Assembly (NCBI RefSeq): GCF_006364715.1
Contig: NZ_CP040984.1
Coordinates: 806,001 to 870,000, forward strand
DNA from: Candidatus Methylopumilus planktonicus
GTDB taxonomy: Bacteria; Pseudomonadota; Gammaproteobacteria; Burkholderiales; Methylophilaceae
Direction: 5' to 3'
Length of the DNA: 64,000 nt
In this document: positions 54,748 to 61,752 of the stretch, in pieces
Layout: every line of letters starts with the position of its first letter
How positions within the stretch are numbered: position 1 is the first letter of the stretch
Notes under the pieces: model-generated
The model's input: the letters and a program-made list of their open reading frames with translations, nothing else
Database searches by the model: none
Told to the model about the DNA's origin: nothing
Program-made: the position numbers and the translations under genes

Positions 54748-55089
54748 ATGTTAAAAGAAGTTGAATTAAATAATAGTAAAAAAGAAGAAGAATCACCAGT
54801 GCAAGTTTCTGTTTTCATCAGTGGGGATTATGATGGGAAAATGGGTAAAAAAAAGTATCCAATGCCAGAGAATTACTTGAGTGAAAGTGAACTTCCAAAA
54901 CCACTTATAGAATTATCCAAGAAGAATGGTTGGACTAATGAAAATGGTAATGTTTACTTTGACACTAAATGGCAACCTGCACCATTTTTTGATAAAGAAA
55001 AAAACATTACTTGGATTCTTGCAAATAACAGCACACCTAAAGAAGACCTCTTAATAATGATGACAAGTGCATTACAGCAAGAGAAATAA
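54748..55089 (+). CDS. Unknown small protein
   Basis: A 113-residue protein from ATG 54748 (MLKEVELNNSKKEEES), preceded by an AGAAAG-type site; an in-frame ATG at 54706 lies inside the inverted repeat region and is less likely. Features are a charged N-terminus, GDYDGKMGKKKYPMPENYL, and WTNENGNVYFDTKWQPAPF. No family or motif recognised. The next gene starts 4 bp later. Confidence 0.55.
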   Translation: MLKEVELNNSKKEEESPVQVSVFISGDYDGKMGKKKYPMPENYLSESELPKPLIELSKKNGWTNENGNVYFDTKWQPAPFFDKEKNITWILANNSTPKEDLLIMMTSALQQEK

Positions 55090-55093
55090 AATT

Positions 55094-55738
55094 ATGCAAA
55101 CATCTCTAATTTCTAAAAACAAAGTCTTAATTGATGAATATGTGAGTTCTTATTTTGAACTCACAAAAAAATCTATCAGAAATACACTATCCCTTGCAAA
55201 GATTGTGTATGAAGTCAAAGATAAGTATGAATACAGTCAAATTGATGAAGAAGATTTCAAATATTTCTGTAAACAAATTCAAGTCAATGACGAAAGTTCA
55301 CAGTTTAGAAAGTATCTCTGTATTGCAAAGTCTGCAAATAAGATTGAAGAACATCTTGATAAGTTTCCAACTGCGATGTCTGTTGTGTATAAGATTATCT
55401 CTTTACCTCCAGACGACTTTGATGAACTGATTCAGACAAATCTTTTAACTCCTGACTTAACTCTTAAAAAGTTAAATCACTTTTTTCCTTCAACGAAACA
55501 GTTAAAGAGCAACTCTCATCAGCAAGTCATAATTGATGAAAGTGACCTGCGAATTGATATTACTTTTGATAGCAAGAATAAATCTCTATCAAAAGAGATG
55601 AAAGATACAATTTCTTTCAAAATCTTTAATTGTCTTGAGAGTGTTCAAGACAATTTTTATCATTTTGATGAAGTCTCTGTCTATGTAAATAGTGAATACA
55701 AACATTCAAGAAAGTATGCAAATAAGAATGTTTTATAA
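55094..55738 (+). CDS. Unknown protein, mainly helical
   Basis: A 214-residue protein from ATG 55094 (MQTSLISKNKVLIDEYVSS). The first 120 residues look helical: SLAKIVYEVKDKYEYSQ, then FKYFCKQIQVNDESSQFRKYL and IAKSANKI. This spacing resembles DUF3102-like or plasmid-maintenance proteins of the kind that sense host factors, but the match is loose. The C-terminal part is a beta-rich stretch (DLRIDITFDSKN). It is the middle gene of three closely spaced plus-strand genes. Confidence 0.55.
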   Translation: MQTSLISKNKVLIDEYVSSYFELTKKSIRNTLSLAKIVYEVKDKYEYSQIDEEDFKYFCKQIQVNDESSQFRKYLCIAKSANKIEEHLDKFPTAMSVVYKIISLPPDDFDELIQTNLLTPDLTLKKLNHFFPSTKQLKSNSHQQVIIDESDLRIDITFDSKNKSLSKEMKDTISFKIFNCLESVQDNFYHFDEVSVYVNSEYKHSRKYANKNVL

Positions 55739-55934
55739 ATTTTACAAGACTAAATCGTCGAGATTGAAAGAAGACTTATCTTTTTACTTCTTCTGTAACT
55801 TTCCCGTCCAAGATGCATACTCTGACTTTGCATCTTATTGGAAACTACGCAAAAGTTGGTTAAGAGGTAAGAAGATATATGCAAGTCTTACTGATGATGA
55901 GAGGAGGCACCTAGAAAGATATCTTCCTAAGTAA
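55716..55934 (+). CDS. Unknown small protein
   Basis: A 72-residue product from ATG 55716 (MQIRMFYKFYKTKSSRLKED) overlaps the end of the gene before it by 23 bp; a start at 55728 is also possible. It is rich in aromatic and basic residues (SYWKLRKSWLRGKK, DDERRHLERYL). A palindrome and a terminator follow at once, so this ends the operon. Confidence 0.5.
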   Translation: MQIRMFYKFYKTKSSRLKEDLSFYFFCNFPVQDAYSDFASYWKLRKSWLRGKKIYASLTDDERRHLERYLPK

Positions 55935-55937
55935 CTT

Positions 55938-55954
55938 TGTTCACAGTATGAACA
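55938..55954. promoter_or_regulatory. Second copy of the 17-bp palindrome seen at the recombinase start
   Basis: TGTTCA-CAGTA-TGAACA differs from the site at 47311 by one base (C to G in the spacer). It lies just after the stop of the three-gene set and before its terminator. Confidence 0.5.
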
Positions 55955-55960
55955 AATACA

Positions 55961-55989
55961 AGACAGACCCTAGAAGTCTGTCTTTTTTT
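55961..55989 (+). terminator. Rho-independent terminator
   Basis: AGACAGAC (55961-55968) and GTCTGTCT (55976-55983), 7-nt loop, then a run of T. It closes the 54748-55934 gene set. Confidence 0.88.
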
Positions 55990-55995
55990 ATGCCT

Positions 55996-56027
55996 AAAAC
56001 AGGCAATAATGAGGTCAAAACAGGCAA
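55996..56027 (+). repeat. Iteron-like direct repeats
   Basis: AAAACAGGCAA occurs at 55996-56006 and 56017-56027, exactly 21 bp apart (two helical turns). The 330-bp stretch 55990-56317 has no gene; it holds this pair, a palindrome at 56156 and one arm of a long inverted repeat. Confidence 0.4.
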
Positions 56028-56155
56028 ATATGCGACTAAATCTCGTTTTATGACTATAAAACCTTATAAGTAACGGTGTCCGGTTTGAATGAAGTTAAAG
56101 ACCTTTAAGACCTTAACCAATAACCTTCCTAATAGAATCCATGAACGAAGTGAAT

Positions 56156-56175
56156 ACTTGAACGCTAGTTCAAGT
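56156..56175. repeat. Perfect interrupted palindrome
   Basis: ACTTGAAC-GCTA-GTTCAAGT has 8-bp perfect arms. Its half-site contains TGAAC, as in the 17-bp palindromes at 47311 and 55938, but with the halves in the other order. Confidence 0.5.
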
Positions 56176-56192
56176 TACTCCTTACCAAGTTA

Positions 56193-56505
56193 GGTTTCCA
56201 AACAAGACAGATAGAGAACAACAACTGAAATGTATAAATACATCATATGTAACATTATGGTGATGCAACTGACCTGTAGTGAAACCACCTAACCACCTGC
56301 TGATAAAGAGAGAAGAAATGAACACAAGTAACCCTAAAGAACAGTCTATTCATATCAAGATACCTACCGAACTGAAGAAACAACTACATGAAGTTGCATC
56401 GTCCTATTCAACTTCACCTTCCCAGATTGCCCGATATCTCATAACAACGAATATCAATGGGATTATGAAGAACAGAATGTATTCTTGATGTCTTGTTTGG
56501 AAACC
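56193..56505. repeat. 17-bp inverted repeats flanking a ribbon-helix-helix gene
   Basis: GGTTTCCAAACAAGACA (56193-56209) and its exact complement TGTCTTGTTTGGAAACC (56489-56505) bracket a 313-bp segment with one small gene. The right arm begins directly after that gene's stop codon. Exactly 17 bp match, with no shared flank and no obvious target duplication. Confidence 0.6.
56318..56488 (+). CDS. Small ribbon-helix-helix-like protein
   Basis: A 56-residue protein from ATG 56318 (MNTSNPKEQ), after a purine-rich AGAGAGAAG. It has the Arc/CopG pattern: a short strand (QSIHIKIP), then TELKKQLHEVASSYSTS and PSQIARYLITT helices. Such proteins bind DNA as dimers and often control plasmid copy or toxin-antitoxin genes. 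No toxin gene follows directly. Confidence 0.6.
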   Translation: MNTSNPKEQSIHIKIPTELKKQLHEVASSYSTSPSQIARYLITTNINGIMKNRMYS

Positions 56506-56537
56506 ACCTCCAAGACCATCCAACGAAAGATACTCCT

Positions 56538-56684
56538 ATGACGAATAAGAACATTATCCTGACCTTAAAGTTGTCTCCAAACACTAAACCGACCATCTCC
56601 AATGCTGATTTAACGAAGTTTGTGAATCAAGTGAAGGGATTGCTAAGAAAAGGTGATTTAGTGGTGGAGGTGAGAAAGAATTGA
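56538..56684 (+). CDS. Small unknown protein
   Basis: A 48-residue product from ATG 56538 (MTNKNIILTLKLSPN, ending KGDLVVEVRKN). The pattern strand-helix-strand is regular, and it follows the ribbon-helix-helix gene by 50 bp with the inverted-repeat arm between. It converges with the envelope operon. No family recognised. Confidence 0.4.
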   Translation: MTNKNIILTLKLSPNTKPTISNADLTKFVNQVKGLLRKGDLVVEVRKN

Positions 56685-56685
56685 G

Positions 56686-57171
56686 TTAGTCACAATCCAA
56701 TATTACACCTATTTTTCTACATAGTTTAGTTTCACCATTAATAATCATTATGTTCGGTTCATTCTCATTATTGCGATTTCTAGGTGGAAGCATTTTGTTA
56801 TTTTTATAAGCAGAGTAAGTAAACCATTTTTGAAGACTTTGAAATTCATAAATGGAGTATTTGTAATTATTAAAACTAATAATTGAATCTTCTTTTAAAT
56901 TAACCAAATTATTTGAATCAACCTTGAAGCAAAAATTATTTAGTGACTTACTTGGTTCTAAGGAAAAACTTAAAGGTAACCTTATTGCTTGACGATAGTC
57001 TGAAGAACAATGTTTAGTTTTGTTATCTGTAAGAATTAATAAACTTTTATTGCTAGGTTCTACATAAATTAAATCAGTTACCGTAAAATCAGACCATCCA
57101 TATATTTTATTCGTCTCGCAATAACTACACAAAGGTATAACTAATAAGGATATAAGTATTAGTTTTTTCAT
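56686..57171 (-). CDS. Secreted protein of unknown function
   Basis: A 161-residue protein with a signal peptide (MKKLILISLLVIPLCSYC). The mature part has several Cys (HCSSDYR, NFCFK, LCRK, a final DCD) that could form disulfides in the periplasm. No family recognised. It is last gene of the long minus-strand operon of the element, 13 bp after the lipoprotein gene. Confidence 0.6.
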   Translation of the reverse strand: MKKLILISLLVIPLCSYCETNKIYGWSDFTVTDLIYVEPSNKSLLILTDNKTKHCSSDYRQAIRLPLSFSLEPSKSLNNFCFKVDSNNLVNLKEDSIISFNNYKYSIYEFQSLQKWFTYSAYKNNKMLPPRNRNNENEPNIMIINGETKLCRKIGVILDCD

Positions 57172-57184
57172 TTAATTAATCAAA

Positions 57185-57787
57185 TCAAACTTTAATTTCA
57201 TCAGGATTTTTATTTCGTGTTTTTGGTAACTTCACATCCTGTAATAGATTATCTAATTTATTCCAGAATTTAAGAGACCCTATCTTAACTGCACTAGGGG
57301 GAGCAATTTTGCCAGACTTAATGCCCATTCTTTTATATTCTGGATAATCAATTTCATACTCAAGTAATATGAATGTCTTCATGGCAATAGGTTTAACAGT
57401 AATCTTTACAGTTACAATTTGGTCTTTAGGGTCCTCAGGCATATAAAACATCCACCCACCTATATCTCTAACCCTTGGTTGTTCATATTCTCTTACCTGT
57501 AACCATTCCTCTTTAGTTAAAGGTGTTGGTGCTGACGCCTGACCTATAATCAAACCTTTTTCAAAATCAGCAACTATTACAGGCATACCTAATTCAACCA
57601 TTGCCTTTTTAATTTGGGAAAAGGTATTTAAGTAAGGTGCATCAATAACTTTAGAACGATATAAATCTTCATGTTTTTGATACTCTAATAACCATACCCT
57701 ATCAATCTCAGCAAACTTATCATTAATTTCAGGGATAGTCATACAAGAAGTAAGAAAAAGAAACAATACAGAAATAAATTTCATCAT
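57185..57787 (-). CDS. Putative lipoprotein of unknown function
   Basis: A 200-residue protein with a lipobox (FLFLTSC, Cys near residue 15). The mature part shows a fold-like pattern FSQIKKAMVELGMPVIVADFEKG and VTVKITVKPIA, reminiscent of small periplasmic lipoproteins that open each protein of an envelope set. Near its end it is basic (KLPKTRNKNPDEIKV). It lies 3 bp from the DUF805 gene, so the two are one operon. Confidence 0.65.
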   Translation of the reverse strand: MMKFISVLFLFLTSCMTIPEINDKFAEIDRVWLLEYQKHEDLYRSKVIDAPYLNTFSQIKKAMVELGMPVIVADFEKGLIIGQASAPTPLTKEEWLQVREYEQPRVRDIGGWMFYMPEDPKDQIVTVKITVKPIAMKTFILLEYEIDYPEYKRMGIKSGKIAPPSAVKIGSLKFWNKLDNLLQDVKLPKTRNKNPDEIKV

Positions 57788-57790
57788 AAT

Positions 57791-58222
57791 CTAATCACTC
57801 TCACTCACTATTATTGTTGAATAAGTCACTACCACTAACAAAATTACTATGAAAATTAAATGACCATATTCATATGTGTCATAAAACGACTTAATAAGTA
57901 AATATGAAGATGCTAATAGGAATGGAATAAAAGCAAAGTAAGGGTTAACTTTAATATCATTCAATCTTCGTGCAACAAGAGAGTGAATCTGAATAAATGC
58001 AAATAATATTGCAATCAGAATATAGGAATAACTGATAACAGATAAATCCATATCTCTTAAATAGTTTGCATATGAGTTGAATTTAATAAAAATAAATACA
58101 TTTAGTGCAAAGAAAAGACCACTTACCGCTAATCCAACGAAGAACTCAAAACGATTGATTCTTGACTTGAAGTCGATCCATTTTTTAAATGAAGAGCGAG
58201 TGTAGTTAATCAATTCCTTCAT
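57791..58222 (-). CDS. DUF805-family inner-membrane protein
   Basis: A 143-residue protein with about four membrane segments. The N-terminal WIDFKSRINRFEFFVGL and the later SLVARRLNDIKVNPYF are the DUF805 hallmarks (W-x-F-x-x-R-x-x-R-x-E-F and R-R-L-x-D-I). Function of the family is unknown. Its stop region overlaps the repeat-protein gene end by 4 bp at the other side (start overlaps upstream gene), showing coupled translation. Confidence 0.8.
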   Translation of the reverse strand: MKELINYTRSSFKKWIDFKSRINRFEFFVGLAVSGLFFALNVFIFIKFNSYANYLRDMDLSVISYSYILIAILFAFIQIHSLVARRLNDIKVNPYFAFIPFLLASSYLLIKSFYDTYEYGHLIFIVILLVVVTYSTIIVSESD

Positions 58223-58593
58223 TGTTGCGGGTACTCAAAGTCACCTGTTGACCAGTTCATTTCCGGTTTTGCCCCTGGATTTACATATTGAAACTCACCT
58301 GTGTAGGGATTCATCTGCATCTTTGCATCAGGATGAACAGTTTCATATTTATTGTTCATGTAATCATATTTCTGTTTATATTCTTTAGGTGCCATGTCAA
58401 ATTCACCTGAATAGGGATTTAATCGTATCTGTGAATCAGGTTTGACATACTTATACTCATCTTTCATATAGTTATATTTCAAAACAGAGTCAGGTGTAGT
58501 TGTTTCATGTTTACCTGTCATGGGATTAAATTTTTGTTGGGCGAAAACATTACATGCAAAGAAAAGTGATAGAAGTAGTGGGATGAGTTTCAT
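58219..58593 (-). CDS. Secreted tandem-repeat protein
   Basis: A 124-residue protein with a signal peptide (MKLIPLLLSLFFACNVFA). The mature part is about six copies of a 17-18 residue unit with core N-P-Y-(T/S)-G-E-F and a later P-D-(A/S), for example LNPYSGEFDM and MNPYTGEFQYV; alternate copies read NYM/DYM in place of NPY. Small repeats of this kind suggest an extended surface or periplasmic protein. No family recognised. Overlaps both neighbours by 4 bp. Confidence 0.65.
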   Translation of the reverse strand: MKLIPLLLSLFFACNVFAQQKFNPMTGKHETTTPDSVLKYNYMKDEYKYVKPDSQIRLNPYSGEFDMAPKEYKQKYDYMNNKYETVHPDAKMQMNPYTGEFQYVNPGAKPEMNWSTGDFEYPQQ

Positions 58594-58979
58594 TTTTTAC
58601 ACACGAGTTTCATCAAGACTGCACCAATTGAATCGGGGACTATGTTTTCTATTTTTGGATTTGGGTTCATTGAATCAGTCATACTCCCTTTAAGATCCGT
58701 TTTTGAAAATGCTTTGAATTCAAGAATCTCACGGGTCTTATTTACACAATCAATTTCATACAAAACCCTCGCCGATGCCATTTTTGTGATTTTTACTAAT
58801 TCACCGTCTTGTGAAAAATTTGCATAATGCATTACCTTTACTTTATCCCCATTTTGTTTGATGGAAGAATTGTCGTAATAATGCTTTCCCCCTGACTTTG
58901 ATATATCGTAAAACTTCCACTCCGCATACACATTAGTAGTGATGAGGAGTAGTGAAAGGATTGTGGTTAGGAGTTTCAT
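58590..58979 (-). CDS. Surface-adhesin E-like secreted protein
   Basis: A 129-residue protein with a signal peptide (MKLLTTILSLLLITTNVYA) followed by EWKFYDISKSGGKHYYDNSSI, VKVMHYANF, LYEIDCVNKTREI, IVPDSIGAVLMKLVCK. This is the layout of the surface-adhesin E family (PF16747): W-x-x-(hydrophobic), Y-Y-D, D-C, a P-x-S and C near the end, with two Cys likely paired. The named adhesin function comes from Haemophilus protein E; most members are uncharacterised. Confidence 0.7.
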   Translation of the reverse strand: MKLLTTILSLLLITTNVYAEWKFYDISKSGGKHYYDNSSIKQNGDKVKVMHYANFSQDGELVKITKMASARVLYEIDCVNKTREILEFKAFSKTDLKGSMTDSMNPNPKIENIVPDSIGAVLMKLVCKK

Positions 58980-59380
58980 AGTTTTAGTTGAATTAAATTT
59001 ATTACTGTTATTAATCTCTCTTGAAAAGTACCCTTATACCTTTTGTCATCATCACGATAAATAACTTTTATCGCATCATCATTTGTAATTAATCCATTAG
59101 AGGGCATCCATTTAGCGATTTCTAATAAAGGCAATGTCCTATTCTCAAAAAATATGCAACGAAAATAATATCTAAAATATCTATTGTCTTTTGATTTCTT
59201 AACTGTTTTAAGACTTGTAAAATTTTGCACTTGTATGAAATATCCCGCTTTCATTGATTCATATCTTTTCTTTTTAAGCATAATTTTAATAGGATATTTT
59301 GCAGAATCTAATTTAGTTACCTTGCAAGCATTCTCATAAATTTTTGAAAGATGACTTTTTGTTTGTAAATTTTTTGACAT
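58976..59380 (-). CDS. Unknown cytosolic protein
   Basis: A 134-residue basic protein without signal or membrane segment (MSKNLQTKSHLSKIYENAC). Motifs like YFIQVQNFTSLKTVKK and YFRYYFRCIFFEN suggest a beta core. No family recognised. It overlaps the adhesin-E-like gene by 4 bp and so belongs to the same operon. Confidence 0.55.
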   Translation of the reverse strand: MSKNLQTKSHLSKIYENACKVTKLDSAKYPIKIMLKKKRYESMKAGYFIQVQNFTSLKTVKKSKDNRYFRYYFRCIFFENRTLPLLEIAKWMPSNGLITNDDAIKVIYRDDDKRYKGTFQERLITVINLIQLKL

Positions 59381-59391
59381 ATCTTTAACTC

Positions 59392-59682
59392 CTAAATTGC
59401 TTCAATCAGTTTAGACCTAAAGTCTTGACCGATTCTGTAATACAACAAATCTGTTTTTGCAGGACTTAAGTCTCTAAATGCAAGTGTGGGAAATATAGGT
59501 GCTTCATCTGCAAGAGACATCTCAATAATGTCACCGTTAAGTCGCATAATGAAGTCTGATTTGTTGAAGTGATAAACTTTAGGTTTATCTGTTAAATGCA
59601 CTTTATGAATCAAGTGCAAAAGATAAGGTAATAACCTCTTAAAGTCTTGAATATCTTTTTTTTGTTTATCTACAAATCGCAT
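59392..59682 (-). CDS. Unknown small protein
   Basis: A 96-residue protein, helix then beta-rich: RLLPYLLHLIHKVHLTDK, FNKSDFIMRLNGDIIEMSL, FPTLAFRDLSPAKTDLLYY. No family recognised. It lies 11 bp before the gene above and 7 bp after the zinc-binding-like gene, in the same transcript. Confidence 0.55.
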   Translation of the reverse strand: MRFVDKQKKDIQDFKRLLPYLLHLIHKVHLTDKPKVYHFNKSDFIMRLNGDIIEMSLADEAPIFPTLAFRDLSPAKTDLLYYRIGQDFRSKLIEAI

Positions 59683-59689
59683 AACTAAT

Positions 59690-60037
59690 TTATTTCTTCC
59701 TCAAATACGCAGGTTCATCATAATTCGGTGCAGATAGCATTCCCACATCTATATGTGGTTTTCTTGTTTGTGGTATCTCATCATGCCTTACTTTAATTGC
59801 AACACAATGATTAAACTTAATTGCATGTGCAAGTTCAACATTCGTTTCAATTAAGAATACTTCTTTCTCACACTCGTGACAGTATTTGATATTCTTTTCT
59901 TTGCGTTTGAGTAATTCTTCCCACTTCTGATTACACTTAAATCCAAAAGAACAATTACGAATATCAATATATGACTTTGCGTCTTCCCAGAAGTCAGTTT
60001 GTGATAAGTCTACTTTGATTTGTTTCTTTTTTACCAT
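59690..60037 (-). CDS. Small Cys-rich, probably zinc-binding protein
   Basis: A 115-residue protein from ATG 60037 (MVKKKQIKVDLSQ); a start at 60049 is also open. Cys at CSFGFKCNQKWEELL, then YCHECEKEVFLIET and NHCVAIKV, follow the pattern of an uncharacterised family (C-W..L, FC..C.k.V, g.CVAi) likely to bind zinc. The ATG overlaps the stop of the zinc-ribbon gene before it (ATGGTAA), so translation is coupled. Confidence 0.6.
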   Translation of the reverse strand: MVKKKQIKVDLSQTDFWEDAKSYIDIRNCSFGFKCNQKWEELLKRKEKNIKYCHECEKEVFLIETNVELAHAIKFNHCVAIKVRHDEIPQTRKPHIDVGMLSAPNYDEPAYLRKK

Positions 60038-60210
60038 TGATGACCACACTTAAAACACTTATGTGTCGGTTTTTCATCGCCGATAATACATCCTCCCAAT
60101 TCAACATCTTTCTTAAACCAAGATTGCAGAGTGTCTTCTGAAGGATACCCATAAAGAATATCTACACCTTCTTTGTCGTGACATTCAGGACATGTGTATT
60201 TCTTATTCAT
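60031..60210 (-). CDS. Zinc-ribbon protein, 59 residues
   Basis: A short gene: ATG at 60210, TAA at 60031. The product begins MNKKYTCPECHDKEG, has YGYPSEDTLQSWFKKD and GGCIIGDE, and ends HKCFKCGHQW. Two CxxC pairs form a zinc ribbon; this pattern (GYPS, GGC, C-x-x-CG-x-x-W) is that of small uncharacterised proteins found in many bacteria. It overlaps the AlpA gene end by 8 bp and the next gene by 7 bp. Confidence 0.7.
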   Translation of the reverse strand: MNKKYTCPECHDKEGVDILYGYPSEDTLQSWFKKDVELGGCIIGDEKPTHKCFKCGHQW

Positions 60211-60388
60211 TTTCTCTTTGTTTTATCCAGTCTTCTATGACACTTAATCGCCAGACTGCAGTTTGTTCACTTATTTTGAAGTTCTTAGGAAACTTACCTT
60301 TACTCATTAATAAGTAGATGTTTGCTCTACTCATTGATACGATTTTGATGAGTTCTCGCATTCTTACAAGTCTGTCTATGTCTTTCAT
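60203..60388 (-). CDS. AlpA-family regulator / excisionase
   Basis: A 61-residue MerR-like DNA-binding protein: VRMRELIKIVSMSRANIYLLM (helix-turn-helix), KGKFPKNFKI, VWRLSVIEDWIKQR. AlpA proteins of prophages and islands activate excision by switching on or assisting the integrase. The gene is preceded by CGGAGGA, a strong ribosome binding site that is locked in a hairpin (60393-60425). It heads the long minus-strand operon, 118 bp after the integrase end. Confidence 0.88.
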   Translation of the reverse strand: MKDIDRLVRMRELIKIVSMSRANIYLLMSKGKFPKNFKISEQTAVWRLSVIEDWIKQRENE

Positions 60389-60392
60389 ATAC

Positions 60393-60425
60393 TCCTCCGT
60401 TTTTAGATGAAATTCAATCGGAGGA
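60393..60425 (-). promoter_or_regulatory. Leader hairpin that hides the AlpA ribosome binding site
   Basis: On the minus strand TCCTCCG (60425-60419) is followed after 19 nt by CGGAGGA (60399-60393), which is the AlpA Shine-Dalgarno 4 nt before its ATG. The 7-bp perfect pairing would block translation start when folded. Confidence 0.6.
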
Positions 60426-60506
60426 TACGATTTTTATTTGGGGATTACAGTAGATATTTGTGCGATTTTTGAACTACTTTGGAACGATTTGGTGTAAGGG
60501 ATAAGA

Positions 60507-61718
60507 CTATCTTTTAACTCTCATAGATTGTAATTTATCGACATTCATCTCAGCAGAGAGGGGTTTTGCATAAAATCTCTCAATCATATCGACAGAAGTT
60601 CTTGCATTACGAGCAAGTGTAAGAAGGTCTATATGATCCCCCTTTGTGAGTCTTAACATAATTGCAGTATGCCGAAGAGAGTATAAAGTTCTAGGTTCGC
60701 CTGATGATGAGTTCTTTAAATCTGCATACTTCAATATTTCATTAAACTGACTACTCATAATCTTCATCGCACGGTCTCTATTTTTGATATGAGGTAAAAA
60801 TAGATAATCATCTTTCTTAACTTCTCCATGAAACTTTACAATGTCTTTGAAGATGTCTATTGCAAACTCCATTGAGACGATAGGAAGATTTTCAGTCTTT
60901 GATTGTTCTGTCGTAATTCTTAAGTATCTTTGTTCATTTTCTACAATTTCTATATTTCTATGTTTTAGATTTCTAAGGTCACTCGGTCTTAAAAAAGTAT
61001 TCACCATGAAAGTGACAAGATAAGACATCTCTTTTGTTATGACCTGCCCTTTTACTGTATGTCGACTGTCTATTAACTCTTGCAGTTTCTTTCTCAAATA
61101 GTCATATTCTTTGATACTGAACCAACCTCTCGGCGAATCACTCAATTTAATAGAAGGCATCATAGGCATACGGTCTATAAGACTCTCTCGCATCGCAAGT
61201 TTAAGAATCTTACTTAATAGATTTGTATGTTTCTTTAGACTGCCGGGAGATAGATTGTGATTTTTATTACATTCTGCAAGATACACATTGATGTGTTTGT
61301 ATGAAATTGTTCTTATATCCATACCTTTAAAAAATGGATTTAAATGTTTTTTCAGTATCGTTTCATCATTTGCATTAAGTTTTCTATTAAGTTCACCTCT
61401 GTCAATCTTCTGTTTCTGTTCTGAAAGTAACTCTAATGAACATCTCTCAAAACTTGGAGATGAACCGATAGGCATTAAATTGCGTTCTCTTAAAAGAATA
61501 TCTTCATAAAACTTGATTGCAAATTTAATGGCATCTTTTTGATTGTCAGTTTTAGTTGATTTTTTAATGATGCGTTTTTGAGTGTAATAACGCACCCACC
61601 AAAAAGGTGATGCACTAATTTTGAAGATGACTAATTTATCAGGATAACCTTTACCAATTCTAGTAATGGAATCTTGGAGAGGGACGGTTCTATGACGATT
61701 AGTTTTGAGTTGAATCAT
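60507..61718 (-). CDS. int: Tyrosine recombinase / integrase
   Basis: A 403-residue integrase from ATG 61718 (MIQLKTNRHRTVP); six more codons are open upstream. The core-binding domain lies about 95-195 and the catalytic domain 210-395. Catalytic stretches are FLRPSDLRNLKH (Arg), YSLRHTAIMLRL (box II; usual first His is Tyr here) and MIERFYAKPLS (Tyr nucleophile). It lies 70 bp from tRNA-Arg, the normal place for the integrase of an element inserted in that tRNA. Confidence 0.92.
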   Translation of the reverse strand: MIQLKTNRHRTVPLQDSITRIGKGYPDKLVIFKISASPFWWVRYYTQKRIIKKSTKTDNQKDAIKFAIKFYEDILLRERNLMPIGSSPSFERCSLELLSEQKQKIDRGELNRKLNANDETILKKHLNPFFKGMDIRTISYKHINVYLAECNKNHNLSPGSLKKHTNLLSKILKLAMRESLIDRMPMMPSIKLSDSPRGWFSIKEYDYLRKKLQELIDSRHTVKGQVITKEMSYLVTFMVNTFLRPSDLRNLKHRNIEIVENEQRYLRITTEQSKTENLPIVSMEFAIDIFKDIVKFHGEVKKDDYLFLPHIKNRDRAMKIMSSQFNEILKYADLKNSSSGEPRTLYSLRHTAIMLRLTKGDHIDLLTLARNARTSVDMIERFYAKPLSAEMNVDKLQSMRVKR

Positions 61719-61752
61719 ACTGAATATTATAACCAAAAGTGGTATACATTTG

